NCBI GenBank assembly: GCA_015501075.1
Contig: JADNYJ010000485.1
Coordinates: forward strand, 1 to 23,346
DNA from: Gymnopilus junonius
Lineage: Eukaryota > Basidiomycota > Agaricomycetes > Agaricales > Galerinaceae
Direction of reading: 5' to 3'
Length of the DNA stretch: 23,346 bases
Shown here: piece after piece, positions 8,361-17,883 of the stretch
How the letters are laid out: every line of letters starts with the position of its first letter
Numbering within the stretch: the stretch's first letter is position 1
Program-made: the position numbers and the translations under genes
The notes under the pieces: generated by a model
The model's database searches: none
Told to the model about the DNA's origin: nothing
What the model saw: the letters and a program-made list of their open reading frames with translations, nothing else

Positions 8361-11165
8361 CTACTCTTTGTCAGAGTCTTCATTGGAATGAAGGGTAAAC
8401 ACAGGCATTGACTCCTCGAGCTCTACCTCTGAGCTAGCAGCTGAGGAGGCTGACTTGCTGCAGCCCTTCTTCTTCTTGCCAACTTTGGACTGCCCCAGAA
8501 TCGCACTTGCGGCCTCGAAAATGCTGACCCAATGCTTCTTCTTGAGGCTTTGAACTGATGGCAAGTAAAGGCTTGAGCGATGTGTGAGGACTTCTTTGAC
8601 TGATCTGTCGGGCTTCTTCTTGCATTCTAACAAATCATCATATGTGTCGGCATTGAACTTGAGCTTTGAGTCTTCTACAAATTCGCCTGTAGTCCAAAAC
8701 TTGAAGGCATGCTCAACCTATCAGGTGGGATGAGTGATGAGCAAATGAAAGGTAGCATGAACTCACAGCTTGAAGAGCTAAAATCAATGCCCCAATGGGC
8801 ATTTCATCATCATACTGTAGTATTTCATTCAATTTGGCAGTCACGTGTCATGGCCTTGCCCAAATTGCCGAAATGTCATGGTTGTCACGGTAATTTTGCC
8901 CAGGTGCCGAAACCATTTGAAAATTCAAAAAAAAGCTAAAAGAAAATACTAAAAATCATATTTTTCTTCATGCACCATGTTCTATGTGTATTGTACATAC
9001 GGGGTGTTCAATAGCATGTAAATTCATCGGCTGTGCCAACTTCGATTAAATTTAAAACAGTGAATGCTATTGTCACATTTTGTCATCAGTCATTGTGTCA
9101 GGAGGGGGAAAGGTGCTAATTTAGATCAGGCTAAAATAATCTAATCATGCCGGCCATGTCATGGACCAGCTTATGCATTCAGATTTCCTCTCACTTTTAG
9201 TGTACAGCATGTAAATTCTATTCTCGTTGCTAATATTCCTGGCTACTTTGCATGCTAGGATTTCTGAAAATTTCCCCTGCTGCCGAAAAAAAGTTGATGT
9301 CATGGCCAAACCAGCCATCTGCCAAAACCAAAATTTCAGCAGGCCCGTCATGCGTCACGGGCCCTGCCGAATTGAATGAAATACTACAGTATATGTCTCG
9401 AGGATCAGGGACGTCTTCAAACTCACTGAAGTGAGCATTTGCTAGGGTGTAAAGGATCAATTCATTTTGGAAGCATCCCTTAGAGACTGTGTTAGCCTAC
9501 GATTCCTGAGAAAGAAACCCAGGAACACTTACTTTGCATTTGACCCTCATGTCATCCTCATCGTCGACTTCCCAACTCCCCCAGTGGAACCGAGCAGTAG
9601 GTGCTTGCTTCCCTTCGAGCAATGTATATTTCTTGATGTACTCAGTGAGGTCTTCTTTGGTGTATTCTTCTTCCACATAATCAAAAACTGCCATATGATT
9701 CACGACTGCAATACGAGCGTGCTTGACAAAGTGACTGCACCAATCACTAAGTCTGTAACTCACCTCATGAACTTCGATGTGAGTGATAGAAGTTGGAGAT
9801 GATAGAAAAAACTCACTAGGTCCCACCAGGGAGAGTCATGCTTAACAGTATGGGTTCCAGCCCCATACACTTCATCCACCAATGACTGAATCTGAGGGAC
9901 AGAGAGACCTTTCCAAGCACTGGGCATAGTACCAGCAAGAATCCGGACCTTGGGGGTCACTTTGTTTCAAAAGTCTTCAGTGGCCCCATCAGGAAGGTTA
10001 GACTCCCTTGCTTTCCTGGTGCCACCATGAGCATCCTTCTTCATATGAGCTGGAGGTCCAGACTTGGCTTCGGTTACCTTGATGATGGAAGGCTGGAGCT
10101 GAAGTTAGAAAATTTCAATGAAGTGAGGCAAGTGAAGACATACCAGCAGCTTCTTCAAGGTCTTCATCAAGCTCGATAAAGCCAAATGTTTGACATCATC
10201 TGTCTCCTCATCCCCCACAAATCTGCCCATGTGCACCATCGAATCTTCTTCTTCATTGGTCTTCGCCTGAAGAGAAGCAGCGAGCTTTGCATCCTCAGCC
10301 ACCTGCCAACCTTTGATCATGCCTGCAGGGCCATGCTTGGGGTCATTCTTCTTAGCTTTCTTGCTTAGTCTGCGCTCATGGCTAGAGGTAAAGAAATGTC
10401 ATATAAAAGATCATAAGATAACAATAGGTCAGAACTTACTTTGCATCTGCTTTGCATTTTGTTTCTGCAGTGGTGGGAGTAATGGAATGAAAGGTGGGAG
10501 CGGCTGTGGGTATGGTCTGTCGAAGAGCACTGATGTCAGCTCGGCCAGTTTTAGCCTTTTGACCTTTAGTGACAGGCTTTGACGGCTTATCTCCGAGTTC
10601 ATCATCACTCATCGCCTCGGCTTCGACTTCACTCTCATCCCCACCATCATCACCTTCTGGATCATACACATCCGATTCCCCACTGTCAACATGATCTTGC
10701 TCAACATTGACCATGTTCCCTTCTCCTGTGGATCTCAAAAAGTGAGTGCCAACTTGTCATTGCAATAGACAAGTCAACTAACCTTTGTTATCTTGTTCAT
10801 CTTCCCTAGGTTCAGATTGAGTCACCACGTCCACCATCGTAGATGAAGCTCTCACTGGCAGATGGAATGTGGGCTGCGCGGTCACTGGTCGAGGTGCATT
10901 ACACTCAATATCCTCACAGCATAGCTCTAAGCTTGTCTTCGATGGCAGCTGCAGCGTGAAGGTTCTCTTCTTCGACCTGTTTTTTCTCCTCCTGTGCATG
11001 GGCCAACTCAGCCCTGTACTTGGCCATTTCTTCTTTGGTACATCACTTTCGACCATTGCCATGGACGATCTGACCTGGATGTGCATCTTTGTTCATCTTC
11101 CTAGTCACAACAATGGACTTGAACCATGCAGCAGCATCAGAGGTCTGTTTGGACTTGGGGGGCAT
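8361..11165 (-). pseudogene. Plavaka partner gene, seven exons, conserved fungal protein of unknown function
   Basis: The start at 11165 gives MPPKSKQTSDAAAWFKSIVV; the stop is TAG 8361-8363. Consistent GT-AG introns are visible at 10782-10726, 10439-10382, 10143-10099, 9816-9764, 9532-9479 and 8766-8718, each restoring frame. Exon 1 encodes a charged, probably coiled-coil region (EEMAKYRAELAHAQEEKKQV), exon 2 an acidic linker. Exons 4-6 hold the conserved core: IQSLVDEVYGAGTHTV, SPWWDL, SYRLSDW, FHWGSW and GCFQNELILYTLANAHF. Exon 7 gives FKFWTTGEFV and a Lys/Ser-rich tail. From memory this layout recurs in proteins encoded beside basidiomycete Plavaka transposases; its biochemical role is unknown to me. 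Lesions: a TGA in exon 1, a frameshift near 10920, a TGA at 9967-9969 (Arg expected) and a MITE in exon 6 at 8815-9389. Splicing is otherwise intact, so decay is recent. Confidence 0.7.
8815..9389. mobile_element. TA-flanked MITE, 575 bp, inserted in exon 6 of the partner gene
   Basis: The left end CTGTAGTATTTCATTCAATT and the right end, its reverse complement, form a 20-bp perfect inverted repeat; a GGCAG follows inward on both sides after one mismatch. TA lies on each side (8813-8814 and 9390-9391), pointing to the Tc1/mariner (or pogo) target preference. The interior has no coding frame. The exon is recognisable on both sides (LANAHFSEFEDVPDP before, MPIGALILALQA after), although removing the insert still leaves a one-base frame difference. 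Confidence 0.8.
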
Positions 11166-11313
11166 GATAAAGGTGGTCGTGGTTCAAGAGTGAGGAATGT
11201 TGATGTGGCAATGGTAAGCACCATTTTTTTCCGAAATTTCAAATTCAAACCTCGTTCGTCAGTGCTCACACATCTCTGTTTACTCTAGCCCCTTCAACTC
11301 TTCCACTTGTTCC
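11166..11313. promoter_or_regulatory. Divergent intergenic region of the Plavaka gene pair
   Basis: Only 148 bp separate the start codons of the two divergently read Plavaka genes, so one bidirectional control region presumably serves both. I see no clear TATA box. A pyrimidine-rich stretch leads up to the rightward ATG. This is inferred from position alone. Confidence 0.4.
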
Positions 11314-12916
11314 ATGCCTCAAATGATCAAACCAAGGAACATCCCATGTATAGTCAACGGATGCGAAGACATGTTTACTACCAGAGGCGGGCTCTCAAAC
11401 CAAACTCCTTTCACCTGACCTCCTTCATCAAATCATCAAGGGACTTTCAAGGACCATCTTGTCACCTGGGTCACTGACTACATCGAAGCCATTCACACTC
11501 CTGCTGAAGCCAAGAGGATTCTAACAGACATCGACAACTGCATTGCCGCTGCTCCCTCCTTCGCAGGCCTATGATGTTTTCCTGAAGGCCATGGGTTCAA
11601 GCAATGGACTGGAGATGACTCCAAAGCCTTGATGAAAGTGTACCTACCTGCCATCGTGGGTCATGTTCCTCCTGAAATGGTCTGCGCCATTAGCTCTTTC
11701 ATGGAGTTCTGCTACCTTGTCTGTCACTCAGTCATTGACGATGATGATTTAGTATCAATCAATGAAGCAGTCAAGAACTTTCACTGCCACCGGGTCGCCT
11801 TTGATCTTGTGTGACCTGACGGCTACTCCCTTCCACGTCAACATTTCTTGACCCACTACCATCACCTCATAAAGGAGTTTGGTGCCCCCAATGGGCTCTG
11901 TTCCTCGATAATGGAGTCAAAGCACATTAAGGCCATCAAGGAGCCCTGGCGTCATTCCAATCATTATGAAGCACTTGGCCAGATGCTTGTTACCAATCAG
12001 CATCTCAACAAACTTGCCGTGGCTCGAGTTGATTTTTGTGCTCGAGGCATGTTGCAGCAAGCTCTCTATGGCACCACATCAGTCATGGTTGAAGACACGA
12101 CACCTCCAGCTAGCCAGGGTCTTGAAGAAGATGAGGATGAGGATGGAGGTGCTGTGGACGATGATTTACTTGCAGATGTCATATTGTCTCAGAAAGCCAG
12201 TGTGTTTGTTTTATACTGATGTGGATCGATGTACTGATTCAATTGATTATCTAGTTCCTCATCTTCCTCGTCACCCTGACGACCTCAGGGATCATCTGGA
12301 CTTGCCCCATCTTCATGACACCATCTCCCGTTTCCTTTATGAGCAAATTAACCCAGATGATGATACACCTCTTGATGATGTTCCCCAAGATCGATGTCCC
12401 AAAGTCGAGGGAAAAGTTTATGTCTTTCCCTCAGCAGTGGCGCTGTATTATGCTCTGAGTGACAGATCTGGCATATCTGGAATGTTTCGTGAGAGAATCC
12501 GTGCTGTTAGGTCATGGTGAAAGGGACCCAGATGATGTGACACTGTTTTCATTGTTGGAAATACAGTAGAGGAAGGATTCCATGGCCTGCTTGTGGCTCG
12601 AGTCTGTTTATTTCTTTCCATAGTCCATTGCAGAGTTACATATCCATGTGCTCTTGTAGAATGGTTCTCAACCATTGGTGAAGAGCCTTGCACCAATACA
12701 GGTATGTGGATGGTGGAGCCTGACTTCAATGCTCTTGGTGAGCGGGCTCAGTCGGTTATTCATCTTGGTTCAATTTTGCACTGTGTGCACTTAATGCCTG
12801 TGGCTGGTAATGTTTTCATTTCTCAGAGGGTCAAGTTTCATAATAGTCTAGATGCATTTCAGGCATACTATGTTAACAAGTATATAAATCACCATGCACA
12901 CAAGATAGCATTCTGA
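11314..12916 (+). pseudogene. Plavaka transposase with deleted catalytic core
   Basis: From ATG 11314 the first 30 or so codons give half of a C2H2 finger (IPCIVNGCEDMFTTRGGLSN), the usual N-terminus. The frame then jumps straight to the conserved C-terminal half (SPDLLHQIIKG, FKQWTGDDSKALMKVYLP, FGAPNGLCSSIMESKHIKAI, LGQMLVTNQHLNKLAVARVD). About 500 residues normally lie between, including the acidic catalytic region, so a large internal deletion ends at about 11405-11412. An intron of 55 bp (12200-12254) restores frame into LHDTISRFLYEQINPDDD, GKVYVFPSAVALYY, GMFRERIRAV, and the last motif DAFQAYYVNKYINHHAH. Other damage: a one-base loss near 11442, and TGA at 11572, 11812, 12518 and 12533, at least three of them at expected arginines. 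Intronic and C-terminal structure is otherwise well kept. Confidence 0.8.
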
Positions 12917-12949
12917 TTGAACAGAGATCCGATATTCTGAGCATGTCTG

Positions 12950-13095
12950 AAAGATACTTGAAGTTTGGAAGACAAATGTGTAGGTGTAAAGCAAAGACCT
13001 AAAAGACCTTGACTCAAAGACAAAGATCTCAAAGATCATGGTGCAAAAGACAAAGACCCGAAAGATTGATAGTCAAAGACCAAAGACCTGAAAGA
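12950..13095. repeat. Right subterminal AAAGACC array of the Plavaka element
   Basis: Seven or more AAAGACC, AAAGAC or AAAGATC words, nearly all in one orientation, fill the 145 bp before the right end and mirror the left array. The shared vocabulary at both ends is what ties 8091 and 13117 into one element. Confidence 0.7.
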
Positions 13096-13117
13096 ACTTT
13101 TTGCCGTTTTCCTGATG

Positions 13118-13211
13118 TACATGTTCCGGGACTTGTAGTATTTCGAGGAGATCATGAGGTTGGAGTTCATATAGTCAGAGATCAGAGTTGGTCAGAGGCG
13201 CATATATAACA
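13118..13211 (-). repeat. Inferred gypsy 5' LTR, outer part
   Basis: Read on the minus strand this begins TGTTATATATGCGCC at 13211 and continues, across the Plavaka insertion, into 8090-7709. The five bases outside it (13212-13216, minus strand GGAAC) are the expected target duplication; its partner should lie beyond the window, after the 3' LTR. Confidence 0.45.
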
Positions 13212-14554
13212 GTTCCCACTATCAAACAGTCAGCAGATTTTCCATACTGTGAGAAGTCCAGTATGTTGCTCACCTATTTTACACCTTAATTTCTGATTTT
13301 TGGTTTAGAGAATGAGGCATGCTTTGTTTGCAAACATGACAGCACCAAAAGACATTTCACTACTGATAATAAGTGCCCTCTTTGTATGCCAGCAGTCTTT
13401 TTCAAGTCCAAAGTGCCACACTGAGTTCTAGAACACAATGCTGCTCACATATTATATGATAACCTTTGCAAAAAGAGTGACAAACTGTGTGATTTATGTC
13501 TTCATCCTTCCCTGGCTTGCATATTCTTCTTGAAGAAAAGCCAGTCCACTGATCAAGTTGACTGGCAAAGGTCTACATGTGCTAACCTGCTCAAGTTTTC
13601 ATATTCCATGTCTGAATCATTGACCTCTTCCTCTCCTTGTTTAAATGTCCCAATTTGCTGTCCAATTTGCATCAGGACTAGCCCAGCAGCTCCTGCTCAT
13701 TGGCATTACAACCTTGAATATCACATCAAGACTTGCCATCAAGGAGAGGATCCAGCTTGCTATGAGCACCTCTGGGCAATTGGAGAAGCAGAGAAGCTTC
13801 AACTTAAAACCAACTGGAATGAACATCACAAACAGAGGCACATGCAAAAGTCTCAGAAGGGCAGACAACAGTCTTTGGTTATTTCTGAAGCCCATAGCTC
13901 TTAATTAGTATTCAAGTATGCTATTTATTATTTTCTAAAAATGGCTACTGAAAAGGTATAATGCAGGGATATAACCATTGATGAAGAATTGTCAGACTTG
14001 GAGCTGTTGGTTGACAAAGATGGGAGTGATAGAGAGAAGACTAATGCAGACCAACACTCCTCATCTTACAGAAATACCACATGCAATATAATAGAAGACA
14101 GTGATCCTGATAAGGAAGTCAGTGACAATGCAAGCAGCAAAGGAACAGCTGGTGGGTGGGATGATGAAACAGGCACAAATTTTGAGGGAGGGATGGATCC
14201 TGAGATGGAGATTGACATCTATGACAGAATGGAGGCTGGTAAGCCAAGATTACTTGCCTAGTTGATGTTACTTCACTTGCCTTTGCACACAAAACTTTCC
14301 ACTGGCATGAAACCCAACAACTCTTCATATAACACTGCTATCATCAATGCCAAAGAGGCAGCAGAAGTTTCATTGCCTGTTTACCAAACAGTTACAGCAC
14401 CTGAAGCTGAGGCAGAGGCATTAAAAATTGGTATAGTGAATGAAAATAGGCACTGTGGAACTCACGAATTGGCAATGGATAATGACATGGATGCCCCAGC
14501 AGAAACTAGTCAGCATGGTGGCTTAAGGAGTGTCCTGAAGTGAAAGCTGGTCAG
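13212..14554 (+). pseudogene. Fragment of a Cys/His-rich basidiomycete protein
   Basis: After a likely 3' splice site (GGTTTAG at about 13303-13309) the frame encodes paired CxxC motifs (CFVCKHD, KCPLC, CDLCLHP), then CANLLKFSYSMSES, then SSPCLNVPICCPIC, a WHYNLEYHIKTCH segment and finally SLVISEAHSS. The order 'VLEHNAAHIL, CxLC, stretch starting STCANL, CxNxP..CPxC, W.YN..H....H' looks like a zinc-binding module that I recall from repeated Agaricomycete proteins, some of them transposon-associated; the function is unknown. An acidic segment (SDLELLVDKDGSDREK) follows at 13989-14261 after a possible intron. A TGA at about 13417 sits where arginine would be expected before VLEHN. From about 14262 to 14543 only weak frames remain. 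No start is identified. The right end is cut by the copia insertion point at 14555. Confidence 0.5.
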
Positions 14555-14559
14555 AGAAT

Positions 14560-14685
14560 TATTGAGCAGCAAGTGGTACATACAGCAGCAAACCACTGCA
14601 TGCACAATGTGTTCTGCATAGTATCAATGTAGCTACTAGCTTACCTGGGTTGTTAGAGGCTAGTGCTAAGGTGACTACTTGGGTA
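14560..14685 (-). repeat. Copia 3' LTR fragment, terminal part (inverted)
   Basis: On the minus strand this matches the end of the 5' LTR (about 1400-1514), including TCAATA at 14560-14565, then the target repeat AGAAT (14555-14559). It carries 18 bp (AACACATTGTGCATGCAG) absent from the 5' LTR. It is separated from the rest of the LTR by the Tc1/mariner element. Confidence 0.85.
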
Positions 14686-16304
14686 CAGTGTCTCAAAAAA
14701 CTCTCTGGATGTTTTGGCTATTCAACTTAATTTAGCTGTAACTTTATGTAATATTGCTCAAATCACATGATTCAACTTGTGTGTTGAAGGTCACATGTTA
14801 TACTTTCGGAAGACATATTGTTTGTCTTTGTTTGTTAACCTATTGAAAAGTAATCAATTGAACAATTACAGAGTTGCATCTGGACAGTTTTTTTGCAGGG
14901 GTATCAATATATAGGTATCTACTAATTTAGTACTTGGTATAGCCTCCCTTGGCCTTTATACAGCCTGAATCCTTCTAGGCATGCTATTGATCAAATCCAC
15001 ACACACTTCCTTGGGAATCTTTTCCCATTTCTCCTGAACTCTATTCTACAATTCCTGAATACTCTTTGGGGCAGTTTCATATTCTGCAAGTTTCATTTTG
15101 AGGATTTGCCAAAGGTGTTGAATTGGATTAAGGTCTGGTGATTGTGCAGGCCAATCCAGCATTACAATCTCATGGTCTTCAAACCACTTCTTGGCCTTTT
15201 TGGATGTGTGCTTGGGGTCATTATCCTGCTGAAAGACAAAATCATTAGGATCCATGTTATAATACTCCAGTGTTTGAAAGACATGGTCTTCCAAAATTTC
15301 CACATAGAGTTCTCCATCCATCTTGCCCTCTATTCTGCACATATATCCTACACCATGGATTGTCATACAGCCCTAAGCAATGATGTTTCCTCCTCCAAAT
15401 TTGATGGTTTGCTGTACATGTTGAGATTGAAGGGGAGTTCCTTGTTTTTTCCACACCCACTGCCTTCCATCTGACCCTATGCGATTGACCTTGATCTCAT
15501 CTGTAAACATAACCCTTGCCCAGTCTGCCTCTGTCCAGGATTCATATTTCTGAACAAATTCTAGTTGAGCCTTTATATGCTGTTTAGAGAGAAATGGCTT
15601 TTTGACCTTTACTCTAGCCACCAACTCTTCTTTCTTGAGGGCATTTCAAACAGTCTGGGTAGTGAGGGGGGTATTGATGATGGTGGAAAGGTGGTGGTGC
15701 ACTTGGGTGGCTGTATCTGCCTTTCCAGTGGTAACAAGTTGAACAATATGACAGCAGTCCTGAGGAGTGAGTTTAGAAGGGCAGCCTCCAAGGTTTTCTT
15801 TCAGAGGTGAAGACATCTCTGCACATATTTCCTGAACAGTAGACTTCCCCACACCAAATTTGGAGGCTATTTTGCAAACTGAGTCCCCATTTTGAAGATG
15901 GTGAATGATAGCAGATCGCTTTTCAGAAGAAAGAGAATGCATGATAAAAAAAAGAGAGAGTAATATGAGGATAGTGGGGGGAATAAGTTGGAGTAGCCTT
16001 CATTATATATGCTGAACATATTTGAATATATTTCAATATATTTACTCATGTTTGTAATTAAACAGAACCTTACTTTGTTGATCTCACATGACTGCAAAAA
16101 AACTGTCCAGATGCAACTCTGTAATTGTTCAATTGATTACTTTTCAACAAGTTAACAAACAAAGACAAACAATATGTCATCTAAAAGTATGACATGTGAC
16201 CTTCAACACACAAGTTGAATCATGTGATTTGAGCAAGATTACATAAAGTTACAGCTAAATTAAGTTGTATAGCCAAAACATCTGGACAGTTTTTTGAGAC
16301 ACTG
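14686..16304 (-). mobile_element. Tc1/mariner element, 1619 bp, with 213-bp terminal inverted repeats
   Basis: The ends read CAGTGTCTCAAAAAACT. The inverted repeats span 14686-14898 and 16092-16304 and match at about 95% by eye. TA flanks both ends (14684-14685 and 16305-16306), and the 5' LTR at about 1409 shows the unoccupied site. Each inverted repeat is bounded by the 17-mer AAAAAACTGTCCAGATG outside and its reverse complement inside (three mismatches in the outer left copy), which suggests paired transposase-binding sites. The transposase gene reads leftward between the repeats. Confidence 0.95.
14927..15942 (-). pseudogene. Tc1-like transposase, inactivated
   Basis: About 335 codons, the usual Tc1 length. 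The start at 15942 gives MHSLSSEKRSAIIHHLQNGD, a helix-turn-helix of the paired type; a second DNA-binding helical region includes GGCPSKLTPQD. The catalytic domain shows the first Asp in VMFTDEIKV and the second in FQQDNDPKH. The third position, 34 residues on in SPDLNPIQHLW, holds Gln where the DD34E family has Glu. In-frame stops: TGA at about 15646 (Arg-like position after TQTV), TAG at about 15374 (Trp position before GCMTIHG) and TAG at about 15045 (after SIQEL, Trp-like). A one-base deletion near 14950 shifts the last dozen codons, which end TAA at 14927. The element cannot encode its own active transposase. Confidence 0.9.
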
Positions 16305-16306
16305 TA

Positions 16307-16475
16307 CTACTTAGAAGTGCAAATAACTTAGATTAGGACACTGTTTAGAGCATCCTTATATACCTACAGGATATGCAGTGACTAACTATGTATGAGTAAT
16401 GTATAAGGCAATTACTCAGCTAATTACTATGTAATTACTAATATCTACTCATAAGATGAGTAATATGCTCACTAA
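16307..16475 (-). repeat. Copia 3' LTR fragment, middle part (inverted)
   Basis: On the minus strand this matches 1238-1406 of the 5' LTR, including the TATATAAGG box region. The first 135 bp of the LTR are missing: the RNase H coding sequence runs straight into mid-LTR at 16475. A deletion therefore removed the end of pol and the start of this LTR. Confidence 0.85.
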
Positions 16476-17883
16476 TCTGGCTCTGTTCTGTCATCACCAT
16501 ATGAGGCATCACAGTAGGCATAAAGGCCTGTATCACTGTTTCCATTGAACACAAGTGCATAATTGCATGTACTGATTAGATAGTGCATAATATATTTAGC
16601 ATGGTTCAGATGTTCATCAGATGGGTTTGCAGCAAACTTAGCCATCTGTGTGACAGCAAAGGCTGTATCAGGTTGTGTTCCTAGCATTAAATATAGCAGG
16701 GAACTGATGACTGATTGATACTCCAACCAAAGTGAAGCCAAACTCATGCCTGTAAAGGGTTCTGGCTTGTATCCAGTAGGTAATAGAGTCTGTGCCACTT
16801 TTGCATTCATCATTCCGAAGTGAGTGAGAATCTTATTAAGGTATGGCATCTGATCAATATATGTCTTGCCTTTTATGTACCTGATTCGCATGCAGAGAAA
16901 CTCCTGACATATGCCTAAGTCACAACATTCCCATGCAGTCATGAAGAGCTGCTTCTTTTGTCGGACTAATTCAGCACTGGGACCTGTGATGATAATATCA
17001 TCAACATATGCCAACATAATGACAAGGGTCCCATCACTATGTCTTGTGACAAAGATGCCAGCATTGGCATATAGGCATGTGAAACCGAGCTCTTTAAGGG
17101 AGTGATCAAGTTCAGTCCACCATGCACATGCAGCTTGCTTAAGCCCATAGATAGCTTTGAGCAGGTGGAGTACTTTCTTCTCCTGTCCCTTTATGGTAAA
17201 GCCATCAGGCTGTTCCATATATATTTCCTCATCAAGCTTCCCATATAGGAAGGCTGACTTGATGTCAAGGGACTCAATTCATCATTTCTCAAGAGCCGCT
17301 AAGGCTAAGATCATACGGACTGACTCAAACCAGACAACTGGTGAGAAGATCTCATTGTAGTCTAGGCCTTCAATTTGGGAAAATCCCTTGGCAACTAGAT
17401 GGGCTTTTTTACATCCATCAGACTTAATATCGAAAACCCAATGATTTTTGATGGCCTTTCAGCCTGGAGGTAGGTCAGAGAGCTTATAAACTTTTCATTT
17501 ACAAAGGGCCTCTAATTCTTTGAATTGAGCCTCATGCCATTCCTGTTGTTGATCAGCAGGTAGCCATCTAAGATCTTTACTAGTCCAATTTCAGATGTTC
17601 AATGGATCTGGAAGTGCACTATCGGAAATTGCCTTAGAAAGTAAATAGGCATGCCAATGTGCTCCCTCTTCTGCTCCTATATTAGGATTGTATGGGTACT
17701 CAACCATGTGGTCACTAGAGGCCATAGACAAATTTGGAGCAGATCCAGTTATGTCTAATCTGCACCAGCGATCTCTATTGGTGGCTGTACCAGGAGGGTA
17801 TACATTCCCTTCTTTTTGCATACTTTTACTCTCATGAGTGCTCCTTCTTGGAGCATCATCGGCAGCTCCCCCTGATAGACTGG
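16476..17883 (-). pseudogene. Ty1/copia reverse transcriptase and start of RNase H (minus strand)
   Basis: Reading from 17883 leftward: a Ser/Asp-rich linker, the RT opening ([48 protein letters not shown]), then a 248-codon open frame (17218-16472). This has AIYGLKQAACAWW, the catalytic YVDD at residues 71-74 of that frame, and the 'SLLYLMLGTQPDTAFAV' thumb/connection segment. RNase H begins (LYAYCDASYGDD) and is cut off at TEPD. Stops (TAG, TGA and a TGATGA pair near 17277-17288) break the upstream part. Protease and integrase are absent; the sequence begins abruptly beside the tip of repeat X at 17884. Orientation is opposite to the matching gag at 2511, although LTR matches show both halves belong to one insertion. 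Confidence 0.9.

Larger units (their letters stand above)
8091..13117. mobile_element. Plavaka-type (CMC/CACTA-like) DNA transposon, 5027 bp
   Basis: The left end reads CATCAGGAAAATG and the right end is its inverted counterpart (CGTTTTCCTGATG); similarity runs about 28 bp, to AAAGTTCTTTC on both sides. TA dinucleotides flank it (8089-8090 and 13118-13119), consistent with a 2-bp TA duplication. Inside each end lies an array of AAAGACC-like words. The element carries two head-to-head genes: a rightward Plavaka transposase remnant (11314-12916) and a leftward intron-rich partner gene (11165-8361). The transposase has lost its central catalytic region, so the copy is non-autonomous. The element sits in the inferred gypsy LTR. 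Confidence 0.75.

Noticed and set aside
13118..14554. Rolling-circle (Helitron) ends
   Set aside because: No 3' CTRR with a preceding hairpin or Rep/helicase fragment was found here or elsewhere in the window.
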